Positions 1 through 6,132 of a DNA stretch of 7,741 nt are shown in pieces. This stretch comes from Albidovulum sp. GTDB taxonomy: Bacteria > Pseudomonadota > Alphaproteobacteria > Rhodobacterales > Rhodobacteraceae. How positions within the stretch are numbered: the first letter of the stretch is position 1; the number at the start of each line of letters is the position of its first letter. The DNA lies in contig JAUQYA010000008.1 in NCBI GenBank assembly GCA_030837785.1, positions 1 through 7,741 of the forward strand, given 5' to 3'. Both the position numbers and the translations under genes were made by a program. The notes beneath the pieces are model-generated. The model had not been told where the DNA came from. It made no database searches and saw only the letters and a program-made list of their open reading frames with translations.

Positions 1-63
1 AAGGTTCGACTTGCCGTCGAAGGCGGCGCGGGCCGCCTTGGTGCGTTTACCGAGCTTGGCCAT
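1..63 (-). CDS. rplA: 50S ribosomal protein L1, N-terminal fragment (cut by window edge)
   Basis: Only the first 21 codons are inside the window; they begin MAKLGKRTKAARAAF, the usual L1 N-terminus. L1 binds 23S rRNA at the L1 stalk next to the E site, and in many bacteria it represses its own operon by binding the mRNA. The ATG lies 3 bases after the rplK stop codon, so the two genes are translationally coupled. A purine-rich GAGGTGAAGGGG stretch at the end of rplK serves as ribosome binding site. The rest of the gene lies to the left, outside the window. The identification rests on a short N-terminus plus the conserved rplK-rplA order. Confidence 0.93.
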   Translation of the reverse strand, partial: MAKLGKRTKAARAAFDGKSNL

Positions 64-66
64 GAC

Positions 67-519
67 TTACCCCTTCACCTCGATGCCGCAGGACTTGGCC
101 GAGCCGAGGATGATCTGCATCGCGGCTTCGACGTCGTTGGCCGACAGGTCCTTCATCTTGGCTTCGGCGATCTGTCGCACCTGCGCGACGGTCACGGTGC
201 CCGCGACCTCGCGGCCCGGCCGGGTGGACCCCTTCGGCCGGTTGCGCTTGCCCACCGGCTTCAGCCCCGCCGCCTTCTTGAGGAAGAAGGACGCCGGCGG
301 CGACTTCATCTCGAACGAGAAGGACTTGTCGGCATAGTAGGTGATGACGACCGGGATCGGCGACCCCTGCTCCATCTCCTGCGTCTTCGCGTTGAAGGCC
401 TTGCAGAATTCCATGATGTTGATCCCGCGCTGACCCAGCGCCGGACCGATCGGGGGCGACGGGTTGGCTTGGCCCGCCTTCACCTGCAGCTTGAGGCTGC
501 CCATTACCTTCTTGGCCAT
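67..519 (-). CDS. rplK: 50S ribosomal protein L11
   Basis: L11 forms the base of the GTPase-associated stalk on 23S rRNA and is the target of thiostrepton-type antibiotics. The 150-residue product has the proline-rich N-terminal segment NPSPPIGPALGQRGINI (residues 19-35), and a C-terminal RNA-binding domain from about residue 104 that ends GSAKSCGIEVKG. The inter-domain linker (about residues 85-103) is lysine- and arginine-rich and about seven residues longer than in E. coli L11 (142 aa), which explains the longer total. GGAGAG six bases before the ATG is a good ribosome binding site. It lies 101 bp after nusG and 3 bp before rplA. The 101-bp leader holds only a weak 5-bp GC hairpin (587-600) and no clear terminator, so co-transcription with nusG is likely. 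Confidence 0.97.
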   Translation of the reverse strand: MAKKVMGSLKLQVKAGQANPSPPIGPALGQRGINIMEFCKAFNAKTQEMEQGSPIPVVITYYADKSFSFEMKSPPASFFLKKAAGLKPVGKRNRPKGSTRPGREVAGTVTVAQVRQIAEAKMKDLSANDVEAAMQIILGSAKSCGIEVKG

Positions 520-620
520 CTGGCCCTCTCCTTCATCACCGGCGCCGCCCCTTTTTCCGAGGATTGGCGCAGTTTAGTGGTGCGGCCCGCCCAGAGGCGG
601 CGCCTCCCACGGCTCCCACG

Positions 621-1154
621 TCAGGCGACTTTCTGCACCTGCGTGAATTCCAGTTCGACCGGCGTCGGCCGGCCGAAGATCGAGACCGTCACCTTGAGGC
701 GGTTCGAATGCTCGTCCACCTCCTCGACCATCCCGGAGAATCCGTCGAACGGCCCGTCGGTGACCTTCACCTGCTCGCCGATCTCGAAGCGGATCAGGTT
801 GCGGGGCTGGGCCTCGCCTTCCTCGACACGGTTAAGTATCTGGTTCACCTCGGAATCCCGCATCGGCATCGGCTTGCCCTGCGGCCCGAGGAACCCCGTC
901 ACCCGGTTGATCGAGCTGATCAGGTGATAGCCCCGGTCGGTCATGTCCATGTGCACCAGCACATAGCCCGGCATGAAGCGGCGTTCCGACGTCACCTTCT
1001 TGCCGCGGCGGATCTCGATGACCTCCTCGGTCGGCACGAGAACCTCGTCGATCTCGCCCTCAAGGCCCTTCTCGGCCACGGTGTGCCTGATCTGCTCGGC
1101 GACCTTCTTCTCGAAGTTCGAGAGAACGCTCACCGAATACCACCGCTTCGCCAT
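621..1154 (-). CDS. nusG: Transcription termination/antitermination factor NusG
   Basis: NusG binds the RNA polymerase clamp, suppresses pausing, and links transcription to Rho or to the ribosome through S10. The chosen start gives 177 aa, the usual length, beginning MAKRWYSVSVLSNFEKK. A longer in-frame start at 1226 would add 24 unconserved residues and was rejected; a GAGG lies just before the chosen ATG. The NGN domain spans about residues 3-110 with the signature RRFMPGYVLVHMDM (59-72). The KOW domain begins around residue 123 (FEIGEQVKVTDGPFDGFSG) and runs to the C-terminus. It follows secE after an unusually wide 176-bp spacer and precedes rplK. The secE-nusG-rplK order is near universal in bacteria. 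Confidence 0.97.
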   Translation of the reverse strand: MAKRWYSVSVLSNFEKKVAEQIRHTVAEKGLEGEIDEVLVPTEEVIEIRRGKKVTSERRFMPGYVLVHMDMTDRGYHLISSINRVTGFLGPQGKPMPMRDSEVNQILNRVEEGEAQPRNLIRFEIGEQVKVTDGPFDGFSGMVEEVDEHSNRLKVTVSIFGRPTPVELEFTQVQKVA

Positions 1155-1289
1155 CTGCCTCAGACCCCGCTCGCCCGGCGGCACGCCACCGGAAATTCCC
1201 GTCATCTCAATGGGTTGCCCCAGCATCCCCCGAACAAAAACAGCGCGCGAGAGCGAATCGTTGCGCGCCGGTGCCGGGAAGATGCGCCC

Positions 1290-1318
1290 CGATTACCCCC
1301 CTTCGGCCCCGAATTCAA
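1290..1318 (-). promoter_or_regulatory. Candidate promoter and hairpin in the secE-nusG spacer
   Basis: On the minus strand TTGAAT (1313-1318) is followed after exactly 17 bp by TAATCG (1290-1295). The -35 part repeats the CTTGAATTCG context seen before secE. A 7-bp inverted repeat, TTCGGCC (1302-1308) and GGCCGAA (1319-1325), overlaps it directly after the secE stop codon. No T-run follows that hairpin, so it is a poor intrinsic terminator. The -10 match is weak. The 176-bp gap between secE and nusG (1155-1330) would leave room for a separate nusG promoter with a leader of about 130 nt. No other gene is visible in the gap. Confidence 0.25.
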
Positions 1319-1330
1319 GGCCGAACGGGC

Positions 1331-1525
1331 TCAGGCGCCGATCCCGAGGATGGCGGTCAGCCCGGTCTGGATCAGCATGTCGACGAGGAAGAAGAAGAGC
1401 GAGGTGAGCGCGGCCATGATGAAGACCATGATCGTCGTCGTCACCACTTCCTTGCGGGTCGGCCAGTGGACCTTGGCGGTCTCGGAACGGACCTGCTGGA
1501 GGAACTGGAGGGGGTTGGTGGCCAT
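1331..1525 (-). CDS. secE: Preprotein translocase subunit SecE
   Basis: SecE is the small clamp-like membrane subunit of the SecYEG translocon. The chosen ATG gives 64 aa beginning MATNPLQFLQQVRSE, typical of the short alphaproteobacterial form. An upstream in-frame ATG at 1588 would add 21 residues translated from the tail of the neighbouring acyltransferase remnant, and was rejected. The amphipathic N-terminal helix is followed by the conserved KVHWPTRKE block (residues 18-26) and one transmembrane helix (about 30-52). A GAGG element lies about 9 bases before the start. It is normally found between tRNA-Trp/tuf and nusG; here about 2.8 kb of accessory DNA separates it from tRNA-Trp. Confidence 0.96.
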   Translation of the reverse strand: MATNPLQFLQQVRSETAKVHWPTRKEVVTTTIMVFIMAALTSLFFFLVDMLIQTGLTAILGIGA

Positions 1526-1559
1526 GCGTCTCTGCCTCGGGCTTTCATGCGACGGGTCG

Positions 1560-1588
1560 GAGATAATCCGATGCGCGGGCGAATTCAA
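1560..1588 (-). promoter_or_regulatory. Candidate secE promoter
   Basis: Minus-strand TTGAAT (1583-1588) and TATCTC (1560-1565) are separated by 17 bp, which would put the transcription start near 1553, about 28 nt before the secE ATG. The -35 element includes the TGA stop codon of the acyltransferase remnant. Its 16-bp surroundings (1576-1591) match 15 of 16 bases of the segment holding the -35 candidate of tRNA-Trp (4417-4432). Hexamer matches alone are moderate; the repeated context and the position right before secE are the main support. Confidence 0.45.
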
Positions 1589-2598
1589 GCGTCCCGCAAC
1601 CGTCGGTCATGCGTCGGTTTGGCGTCGGTTTTCCGTCCCGACAGATGTCGGGCGGGACCGGGTGCCGGTTCGCCGGCCCGCGCGCGCCCGAGGTTCCGGG
1701 CGAGGCGCCGGGCGGGGGTCTCGACCCAGCGGAAGGAGGCGGCGGCGAGCACGACCGAGGCGGCGGCCGTGAGCACGAAGGCGGTTGGCGCGGCGAAGGA
1801 ATTCCGGGCGAGGACCGCGATCGGGTAGTGCCAGAGATAGATGCCGTAGGACAGGACGCCGAGGCGTCGAAGAAGCGGTGTCCGCAGCAGGGTGCCAATC
1901 AGACCGCCGCCGTGGACCAGGCCGAACACCGCTGCGGCCGAAGCAACCTCGGCAATCGGAATCCAGACGACGAGGGCCGCGGCGGTGGCGAACGTCGCGC
2001 TGGCAAAGCCAATCGCGATGCCGGCCATCGCGAGGAATGCAAGTGCGGCACTCTGGCGGGCCGGCAGCGGCGGTAGCGTGGCGAGGACCGCGCCGAGAAA
2101 GAGCCCGGAGGTGTGCGTCACGGGGCTATTGTACACGAACATCCAGTCCCCACCGGAGGTCGCCGCGATCCGCGACAGGGTCACGCAGATGAAGAGCAGA
2201 ACTGCGACGGACCGGAACACGCGGACCGAGGGCAGCAGAATGGCCAGGATGGCAATCAGCGCGTAGAACTGCATCTCTGCCGCAAGCGTCCAGGTATGGA
2301 TCAGGACTCCCGGCGCGCTGACGACAGGCAGGGTCACGTTCGCCATGAACAGCGCCGAGGACAAGACTTCGGCGGTGACGGGTTGTCCAAGGACGGCGAG
2401 AACACTCCCGGTGACGGCCACCACAAGCAGGAGGAGCGGCCAGATCCGCAGGAGCCGCCGCGTCATGAACGCCTTGAACCGCTCGACGCCGCCGCCGGTG
2501 GCGGGTGCGAATGCAAGCGACGTGGTAAGGTAACCACTGAGAACGAAGAAGACATCGACCCCGAGATAGCTGCCCGAGAACCCCGGCAGGCGCGTGTG
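1585..2598 (-). pseudogene. Acyltransferase-3 family membrane protein, 5'-truncated remnant
   Basis: Acyltransferase-3 proteins are multi-pass membrane enzymes that transfer acyl groups to surface sugars, such as O-antigen, capsule or Nod-type molecules. The frame reads continuously from a histidine codon at 2598, through LPGFSGSYLGVDVFFVLSGY, to a normal end with LSYGIYLWHYPIAVL and SFRWVETPARR. The region upstream that should carry the DGLRA-type N-terminus with the first helix is absent. Reading back, the frame meets a TGA at 2692-2694 with no ATG, GTG or TTG in between. The first ATG (2466) would give 293 aa, lies after the conserved block and has no good ribosome binding site. Only about 25 N-terminal residues seem lost, so this looks like a recent 5' truncation. 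A start at an unusual codon cannot be excluded. The stop codon lies 59 bp from secE. Confidence 0.75.
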
Positions 2599-2731
2599 TG
2601 ACCGCGCAGCATCTGCCGGTCGCCAAAGTCGGCAAGCGTGACACCCACGGTCAGATCGGGGCCTTTGCCGGAAGATGTTGGTGCTGCGATTTCATTGCCT
2701 CCCCGGTCTGACCGGGCGTGCGTCTTGTCGG

Positions 2732-3187
2732 CTATTTGCTGGATGCGCGCTCCGGATGAACAGTATGAAAGCTGACGCTCAGTCTGTTCCAGGTGTTGAT
2801 GACAGCCACGGCGACCGTGAGCTTGACCAGTTCCTGCTCGGAAAACTGTTCGAGCGCTTTGGCGTAAAGTTCGTCCGCCACGCCACCATGCGAGATCTGC
2901 GTCACCGCCTCGGTCCACTCGAAGGCCACCCGTTCGCGTTCGCTGAACAGGGGCGATTCCCGCCAGGCCGAGACCATGATCACCCGCTGCTGGCTGTCAC
3001 CATCCTCCAGCGCCTCATGGGCGTGCATGTCCACGCAATAGGAACAGCCGTTGATCTGCGAGGCGCGTAGCTTGACGAGGTGCAGCAGATCCATTCCCAG
3101 ACCGCAGTCCTCGACCGCCTTGTTGAGCGCAAGCACCGCCTGCATGAGTTCGGGTGCCTTGGGGAAATAGTCGAGACGCGCCTTCAT
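2732..3187 (-). CDS. Carboxymuconolactone decarboxylase / AhpD-like family protein
   Basis: The 151-residue product matches the AhpD-like alkylhydroperoxidase branch of the carboxymuconolactone decarboxylase fold. The core LVKLRASQINGCSYCVDMH (residues 37-55) carries the redox pair Cys48-x2-Cys51 and His55. The later NTWNRL (131-136) is also typical. Relatives reduce hydroperoxides or act as small thiol-redox proteins, using the CxxC pair with the histidine as proton relay. The substrate here is unknown. A strong GGAGGT (3192-3197) precedes the ATG. It is divergent from the DMT transporter across 205 bp, with a short coding-like frame ending 22 bp upstream. Downstream, 2702-2716 holds a perfect 6-bp hairpin (CCCGGT/ACCGGG) without a T-run. 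The remaining 133 bp to the acyltransferase remnant hold no recognisable gene. Confidence 0.88.
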   Translation of the reverse strand: MKARLDYFPKAPELMQAVLALNKAVEDCGLGMDLLHLVKLRASQINGCSYCVDMHAHEALEDGDSQQRVIMVSAWRESPLFSERERVAFEWTEAVTQISHGGVADELYAKALEQFSEQELVKLTVAVAVINTWNRLSVSFHTVHPERASSK

Positions 3188-3209
3188 CGTTACCTCCAGG
3201 CCGCGATTG

Positions 3210-3320
3210 TCACTCCGACCTGTCTAGTCCCTCATCCTGTGCCCGCGCCATCACATTGGCGACGATCCTGTCGCAGCGCGCGCCATCGAAGGCAGAGGCT
3301 TCGCCCAGGCCGACATCCAC
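3210..3320 (-). pseudogene. Short coding-like frame upstream of the AhpD-like gene, possible gene remnant
   Basis: A minus-strand frame open from 3356 ends at TGA 3210-3212. From a GTG at 3320 it gives 36 residues ending CDRIVANVMARAQDEGLDR plus SE. The third-codon-position GC is raised (about three quarters by count), and the stop lies 22 bp before the AhpD-like start with that gene's ribosome binding site between. This is what the tail of an upstream operon gene would look like. No family is recognised, no good ribosome binding site precedes the GTG, and a chance open frame in GC-rich DNA is a real alternative. Confidence 0.2.
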
Positions 3321-3392
3321 CTCCTGCCCGCCCCTTGCCGCTGCCCGCGCCCCGGCCTACCAACGGGCCTGACCCTGGCGAGAGGAGCGGCG

Positions 3393-4301
3393 ATGACCCC
3401 GACCACACCCGACCGCGGCCGGACGCTCACCGGCGTCGCGCTGATGCTCGGCGCGATGGCGGTGCTGCCGTTCCTCGACGTGGTGGCCAAGCACCTCGGC
3501 CAGCGCGGGCTGCCGGTGATGCAGGCGGTCTGGGCGCGGATGGTCTTCGGCGCGCTCCTTACCCTGCCGTTCGTGGTGAGGATCGGCGGCGCGCGGGCGC
3601 TGGTTCCGGACCGGCCGGTCTATCACCTGCTCCGCGCGGGCTTCCTGATCACCGCCACCTTCTCGTTCTTCTGGTCGCTGAAGACGCTTCCCATCGCCGA
3701 TGCGCTGGCGATCTTCTTCGTGCAGCCGCTGATCGTCACCGCGCTGTCGCCCTTCGTCCTCGGCGAACATGTCGGGCCGCGGCGCTGGATGGCGGTGGCG
3801 GCGGGGTTCATCGGCACGCTCGTCATCATCCGGCCGGGGTTCCAGGCGGTCAGCACCGGGATGGTGCTCGCACTCGCGGCGGGCCTGTCGCTCGCGCTCT
3901 ACATGCTGATGACGCGGCGCATCTCGGGGCGGAGCCACGCGATGGTGACGACCTTCCACACCAGCCTTCTCGGCGCGGGGATCGCCACCCTGGCGGTCTG
4001 GCCGGTCTGGCAGGCGCCGGAGCCGGTGGAATGGGCGCTGTTCCTCGCCCTGGGCGTGATCGCCACTGGCGGGCATTTCCTGATCGTGCGGGCCTACGAC
4101 CACTGCGAGGCCTCGCTGCTGGCGCCCTTGGCCTATACCGAGATGATCATGGCGACTGCCGTCGGCTGGTGGTTCTTCGGCGACTTCCCCGACGCCTGGA
4201 CCTTCGTCGGCGTCGCCATCCTGATCGCCAGCGCGATCTACATCTCGGTGCGCGAGCGCAAGGCCGGCGCCGGAACGCCGCGCGACTTCGAACAGCCCTG
4301 A
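3393..4301 (+). CDS. DMT superfamily transporter, EamA family
   Basis: The 302-residue product is an inner-membrane transporter of the drug/metabolite superfamily with two EamA repeats, each about five helices. Repeat one ends with LPIADALAIFFVQPLIVTAL (residues 99-118) and FVLGEHVGPRRW (121-132). Repeat two has EASLLAPLAYTEMIMATAVG (239-258) followed by FFGDFPDAW. This internal symmetry and the PLAYTE/FFGD pattern are characteristic. Family members export amino acids, nucleotides or other metabolites, or import vitamins; the substrate cannot be read from the sequence. AGGAG at 3383-3387 lies five bases before the ATG. It is the only plus-strand gene, divergent from the AhpD-like gene and convergent with tRNA-Trp only 10 bp away. 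No intrinsic terminator is visible after its stop. Confidence 0.93.
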   Translation: MTPTTPDRGRTLTGVALMLGAMAVLPFLDVVAKHLGQRGLPVMQAVWARMVFGALLTLPFVVRIGGARALVPDRPVYHLLRAGFLITATFSFFWSLKTLPIADALAIFFVQPLIVTALSPFVLGEHVGPRRWMAVAAGFIGTLVIIRPGFQAVSTGMVLALAAGLSLALYMLMTRRISGRSHAMVTTFHTSLLGAGIATLAVWPVWQAPEPVEWALFLALGVIATGGHFLIVRAYDHCEASLLAPLAYTEMIMATAVGWWFFGDFPDAWTFVGVAILIASAIYISVRERKAGAGTPRDFEQP

Positions 4302-4311
4302 TCGGAACCGG

Positions 4312-4387
4312 TGGCAGGGGCAGCAGGGTTCGAACCCGCGACCTACGGTTTTGGAGACCGTCGCTCTACCAGCTGAGCTATACCCCT
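4312..4387 (-). tRNA. tRNA-Trp (anticodon CCA)
   Basis: The minus strand folds into a full 76-nt cloverleaf. The acceptor AGGGGTA pairs with TGCCCCT (one G-T pair), the D-arm is GCTC-AGCTGGTA-GAGC, the anticodon stem is ACGGT/ACCGT with loop CTCCAAA, and the T-arm is GCGGG-TTCGAAC-CCTGC. The anticodon CCA reads UGG. The discriminator is G73, as expected for tryptophan, and the 3' CCA is encoded in the DNA. In many alphaproteobacteria this gene lies between tuf and secE; here accessory genes flank it on both sides. The DMT transporter gene ends 10 bp away on the opposite strand. Confidence 0.97.
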
Positions 4388-4400
4388 GTGGCCGGCCTGT

Positions 4401-4429
4401 CACCTAAGCCAGCGGCCGGGCGAAATCAA
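4401..4429 (-). promoter_or_regulatory. Candidate tRNA-Trp promoter
   Basis: Minus-strand TTGATT (4424-4429) is followed after 17 bp by TAGGTG (4401-4406). Transcription would start about 7 nt before the mature tRNA. The -10 match is poor, but the segment 4417-4432 matches the segment before secE at 15 of 16 positions, and the spacing is identical. Three copies of a 13-bp repeat lie about 10 bp upstream. Confidence 0.35.
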
Positions 4430-4439
4430 GCGGGCTTTT

Positions 4440-4477
4440 CACTGGCGAGTGTCACTGGCGAGTGCCACTGGCGAGTG
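4440..4477. repeat. Three tandem 13-bp repeats, each an imperfect dyad
   Basis: CACTGGCGAGTG occurs three times (4440-4451, 4453-4464, 4466-4477), identical in all copies and separated by single bases T and C, giving an exact 13-bp period. Each unit has inverted 4-bp arms, CACT and AGTG, around GGCG. The array lies between the terminator of the dehydrogenase operon and the candidate tRNA-Trp promoter, directly upstream of that promoter's -35 element. It could be tandem protein-binding sites, a set of small hairpins, or simply a slippage-generated minisatellite. Confidence 0.85.
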
Positions 4478-4501
4478 CCGCCACCTCGGGCGGTCAACGG
4501 G

Positions 4502-4529
4502 AAAGGCGCGCCGGGGGGACCGGCGCGCC
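4502..4529 (-). terminator. Intrinsic terminator of the dehydrogenase operon
   Basis: On the minus strand GGCGCGCCGG and CCGGCGCGCC form a perfect 10-bp stem (4505-4514 with 4520-4529) with a 5-base loop, followed by TTT and then CCC. It begins 18 bp after the GMC gene stop. The T-run is short, as is common in GC-rich alphaproteobacteria. It should insulate tRNA-Trp from transcription coming from the dehydrogenase genes. Confidence 0.75.
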
Positions 4530-4547
4530 GATGCTGCCACGCCGGGC

Positions 4548-6116
4548 TCAGAGAGTACCCGCCGCCATCTCCGAGGCGATGTGGTCGGCCTGGCGGAGCG
4601 CCAGCGCGACGATCGTCAGCGTCGGGTTTTCCGCCGCCCCGGTCGTGAACTGGCTGCCGTCCGAGACGAAGAGGTTGGCGATGTCGTGGGTCTGGCCCCA
4701 CTTGTTCACCACGCCGTCCTCGGGCTTTTCCGACATCCGGTTGGTGCCGAGGTTGTGGGTCGAGGGATAGGGCGGCGTCGGGAAGGTGCGGGTCGCCCCC
4801 ACCGCCTTGTAGATCGCCTCGCCCTGCTGATAGGCGTGGTTGCGCATCGCGATGTCATTGGCATGGTCCGAGAAGTTGACGTTCGCGACCGGCAGGCCCC
4901 ATTGGTCCTTGGTCTCGGACAGGGTCACGCGGTTCTCGGCCTGCGGCATGTCCTCGCCCACGATCCACATGCCGGCCATGTTCTCGTAGGCGTCGAGCGC
5001 GGTGGTGAAGCTGCGCCCCCAGCCGCCGGGATTGAGGAAGGCCGCCATGAACGGGATGCCGAGCGAGAGCGTTTCAAGCTCGTAGCCGCCGACGAAGCCG
5101 CGCGACGGATCGTGGCGCGCCTCGTCCCGCACGATCCCGGCCATCGTCGTGCCGCGCCACATCCGCACCGGCTTGTCGAAGACGGCGTAGACCGACCCGG
5201 TGGTGTGGCGCATGTAGTTCCTGCCCACCTGTCCCGAGGAATTGGCAAGCCCGTCGGGGAACTTCGACGAGGCGGAGTTGAGCAGCAGGCGGGGTGATTC
5301 GAACGAATTGCCCGCGACGCAGACGACTCGCGCCTTCTGCATCTGCAGGTTGCCGTCCTTGTCGAAATACTCGACGCCCGTCACCTTGCCGCTGTCGTCA
5401 TGCAGGACGCGCGCGGCATGGGCATGGTCGCGCACTTCCAGGTTGCCGGTCGCCTCGCCGCGCGGGATGTCGGTATAGGCGGCCGACCACTTGGCGCCCC
5501 ATTTGCAGCCCTGAAAGCAGAAACCGGTCTGCTGGCAGGACTGGCGGCCGTCATACTCGGCCGAGTTGATCGCCATGTTGCCGGTATGGACTTCCTTGTA
5601 GCCGAGCGCGAGGGCGCCCTTCTCCAGTACCCTGAAGTTGTTGTTGCCGGGCAGGCCGGCGCGGCCGCCGGTGCGGGTCACGCCGAGCTTCGCCTCGGCC
5701 TTGTCGTACCAGGGCGCCATCTCGGCGGCGTCGATGGGCCAGTCGAGGAGGCTCGCGCCTTCGACCGGCCCGTAACTCGTCAACGCCTTCCACTCGTGTT
5801 CCTGAAAGCGCAAGGATGCGCCCGCCCAGTGGATCGTGGTGCCGCCGACCGCCTTTACGATCCAGGCGGGCAGGCCGGAAAAGTCCTTCGCCACACGCCA
5901 GTCGCCGGAGGTCGTGCGCGGATCGGTCCAGGCGAGCTGGCCGAAGCTTTGCCATTCGTCGTTGACGTAGTCCTCGGGCAGGTAGCGCCCGCCCGCTTCG
6001 AGGGCGACGACCTTGACGCCCTTCTGCGCCAGTTCGTTGGCCAGAACCCCGCCCCCGGCGCCGGTGCCGATGATGACGACCACCGAGTCGTCGTTCAGAT
6101 CGAATTTCGCGGCCAT
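4548..6116 (-). CDS. GMC-family FAD dehydrogenase, catalytic subunit (glucose/gluconate dehydrogenase-like)
   Basis: The 522-residue flavoprotein is likely the catalytic subunit of a periplasmic dehydrogenase for a sugar, sugar acid or alcohol. The Rossmann motif IGTGAGGG (residues 16-23) and the acidic residue Glu40 bind FAD. GGTTIHWAGASLRF (91-104) is the GMC signature region. His454 in STHNLGTNRM and Asn497 in GAAENPTLTI are spaced like the catalytic pair of glucose and choline oxidases. Cys194, Cys200 and Cys204 (C-x5-C-x3-C) have the spacing known to hold a [3Fe-4S] cluster in bacterial FAD-glucose dehydrogenase. It has no signal peptide; relatives are exported together with their Tat small subunit, encoded here 16 bp upstream. 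GGGGGG (6123-6128) is the probable ribosome binding site. The usual multihaem cytochrome subunit is not in the window, so the electron acceptor is unknown. The exact substrate cannot be inferred. Confidence 0.93.
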   Translation of the reverse strand: MAAKFDLNDDSVVVIIGTGAGGGVLANELAQKGVKVVALEAGGRYLPEDYVNDEWQSFGQLAWTDPRTTSGDWRVAKDFSGLPAWIVKAVGGTTIHWAGASLRFQEHEWKALTSYGPVEGASLLDWPIDAAEMAPWYDKAEAKLGVTRTGGRAGLPGNNNFRVLEKGALALGYKEVHTGNMAINSAEYDGRQSCQQTGFCFQGCKWGAKWSAAYTDIPRGEATGNLEVRDHAHAARVLHDDSGKVTGVEYFDKDGNLQMQKARVVCVAGNSFESPRLLLNSASSKFPDGLANSSGQVGRNYMRHTTGSVYAVFDKPVRMWRGTTMAGIVRDEARHDPSRGFVGGYELETLSLGIPFMAAFLNPGGWGRSFTTALDAYENMAGMWIVGEDMPQAENRVTLSETKDQWGLPVANVNFSDHANDIAMRNHAYQQGEAIYKAVGATRTFPTPPYPSTHNLGTNRMSEKPEDGVVNKWGQTHDIANLFVSDGSQFTTGAAENPTLTIVALALRQADHIASEMAAGTL

Positions 6117-6132
6117 GATGTTCCCCCCGCGG

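Noticed and set aside
587..600. Hairpin between nusG and rplK as terminator or L1 regulatory site
   Set aside because: The stem is 5 bp with no T-run, and no convincing L1 target-like structure could be recognised; GC-rich spacers give such stems by chance.
1155..1226. Upstream ATG giving a 201-residue NusG
   Set aside because: The 24 added residues do not resemble NusG; MAKRWYSV at the later ATG is the conserved N-terminus and gives the usual length.
1526..1588. Upstream ATG giving an 85-residue SecE
   Set aside because: The extra 21 residues cover the candidate promoter and ribosome binding site, and MATNPLQF is the normal alphaproteobacterial start.
564..1772. 402-residue plus-strand open frame opposite nusG and secE
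   Set aside because: Its composition is His/Arg/Leu-rich shadow sequence, and both real genes lie on the other strand.
1526..4387. Genomic island integrated at the 3' end of tRNA-Trp
   Set aside because: No integrase and no copy of the tRNA 3' end was found on the far side of the accessory block near secE; the tRNA itself is complete with encoded CCA.
3357..4403. 348-residue minus-strand open frame opposite the DMT transporter, starting inside tRNA-Trp
   Set aside because: It is highly charged (His, Arg, Glu, Asp rich) with no family pattern, and its start reads through the tRNA antisense of the transporter. It is the mirror of a real GC-rich gene.
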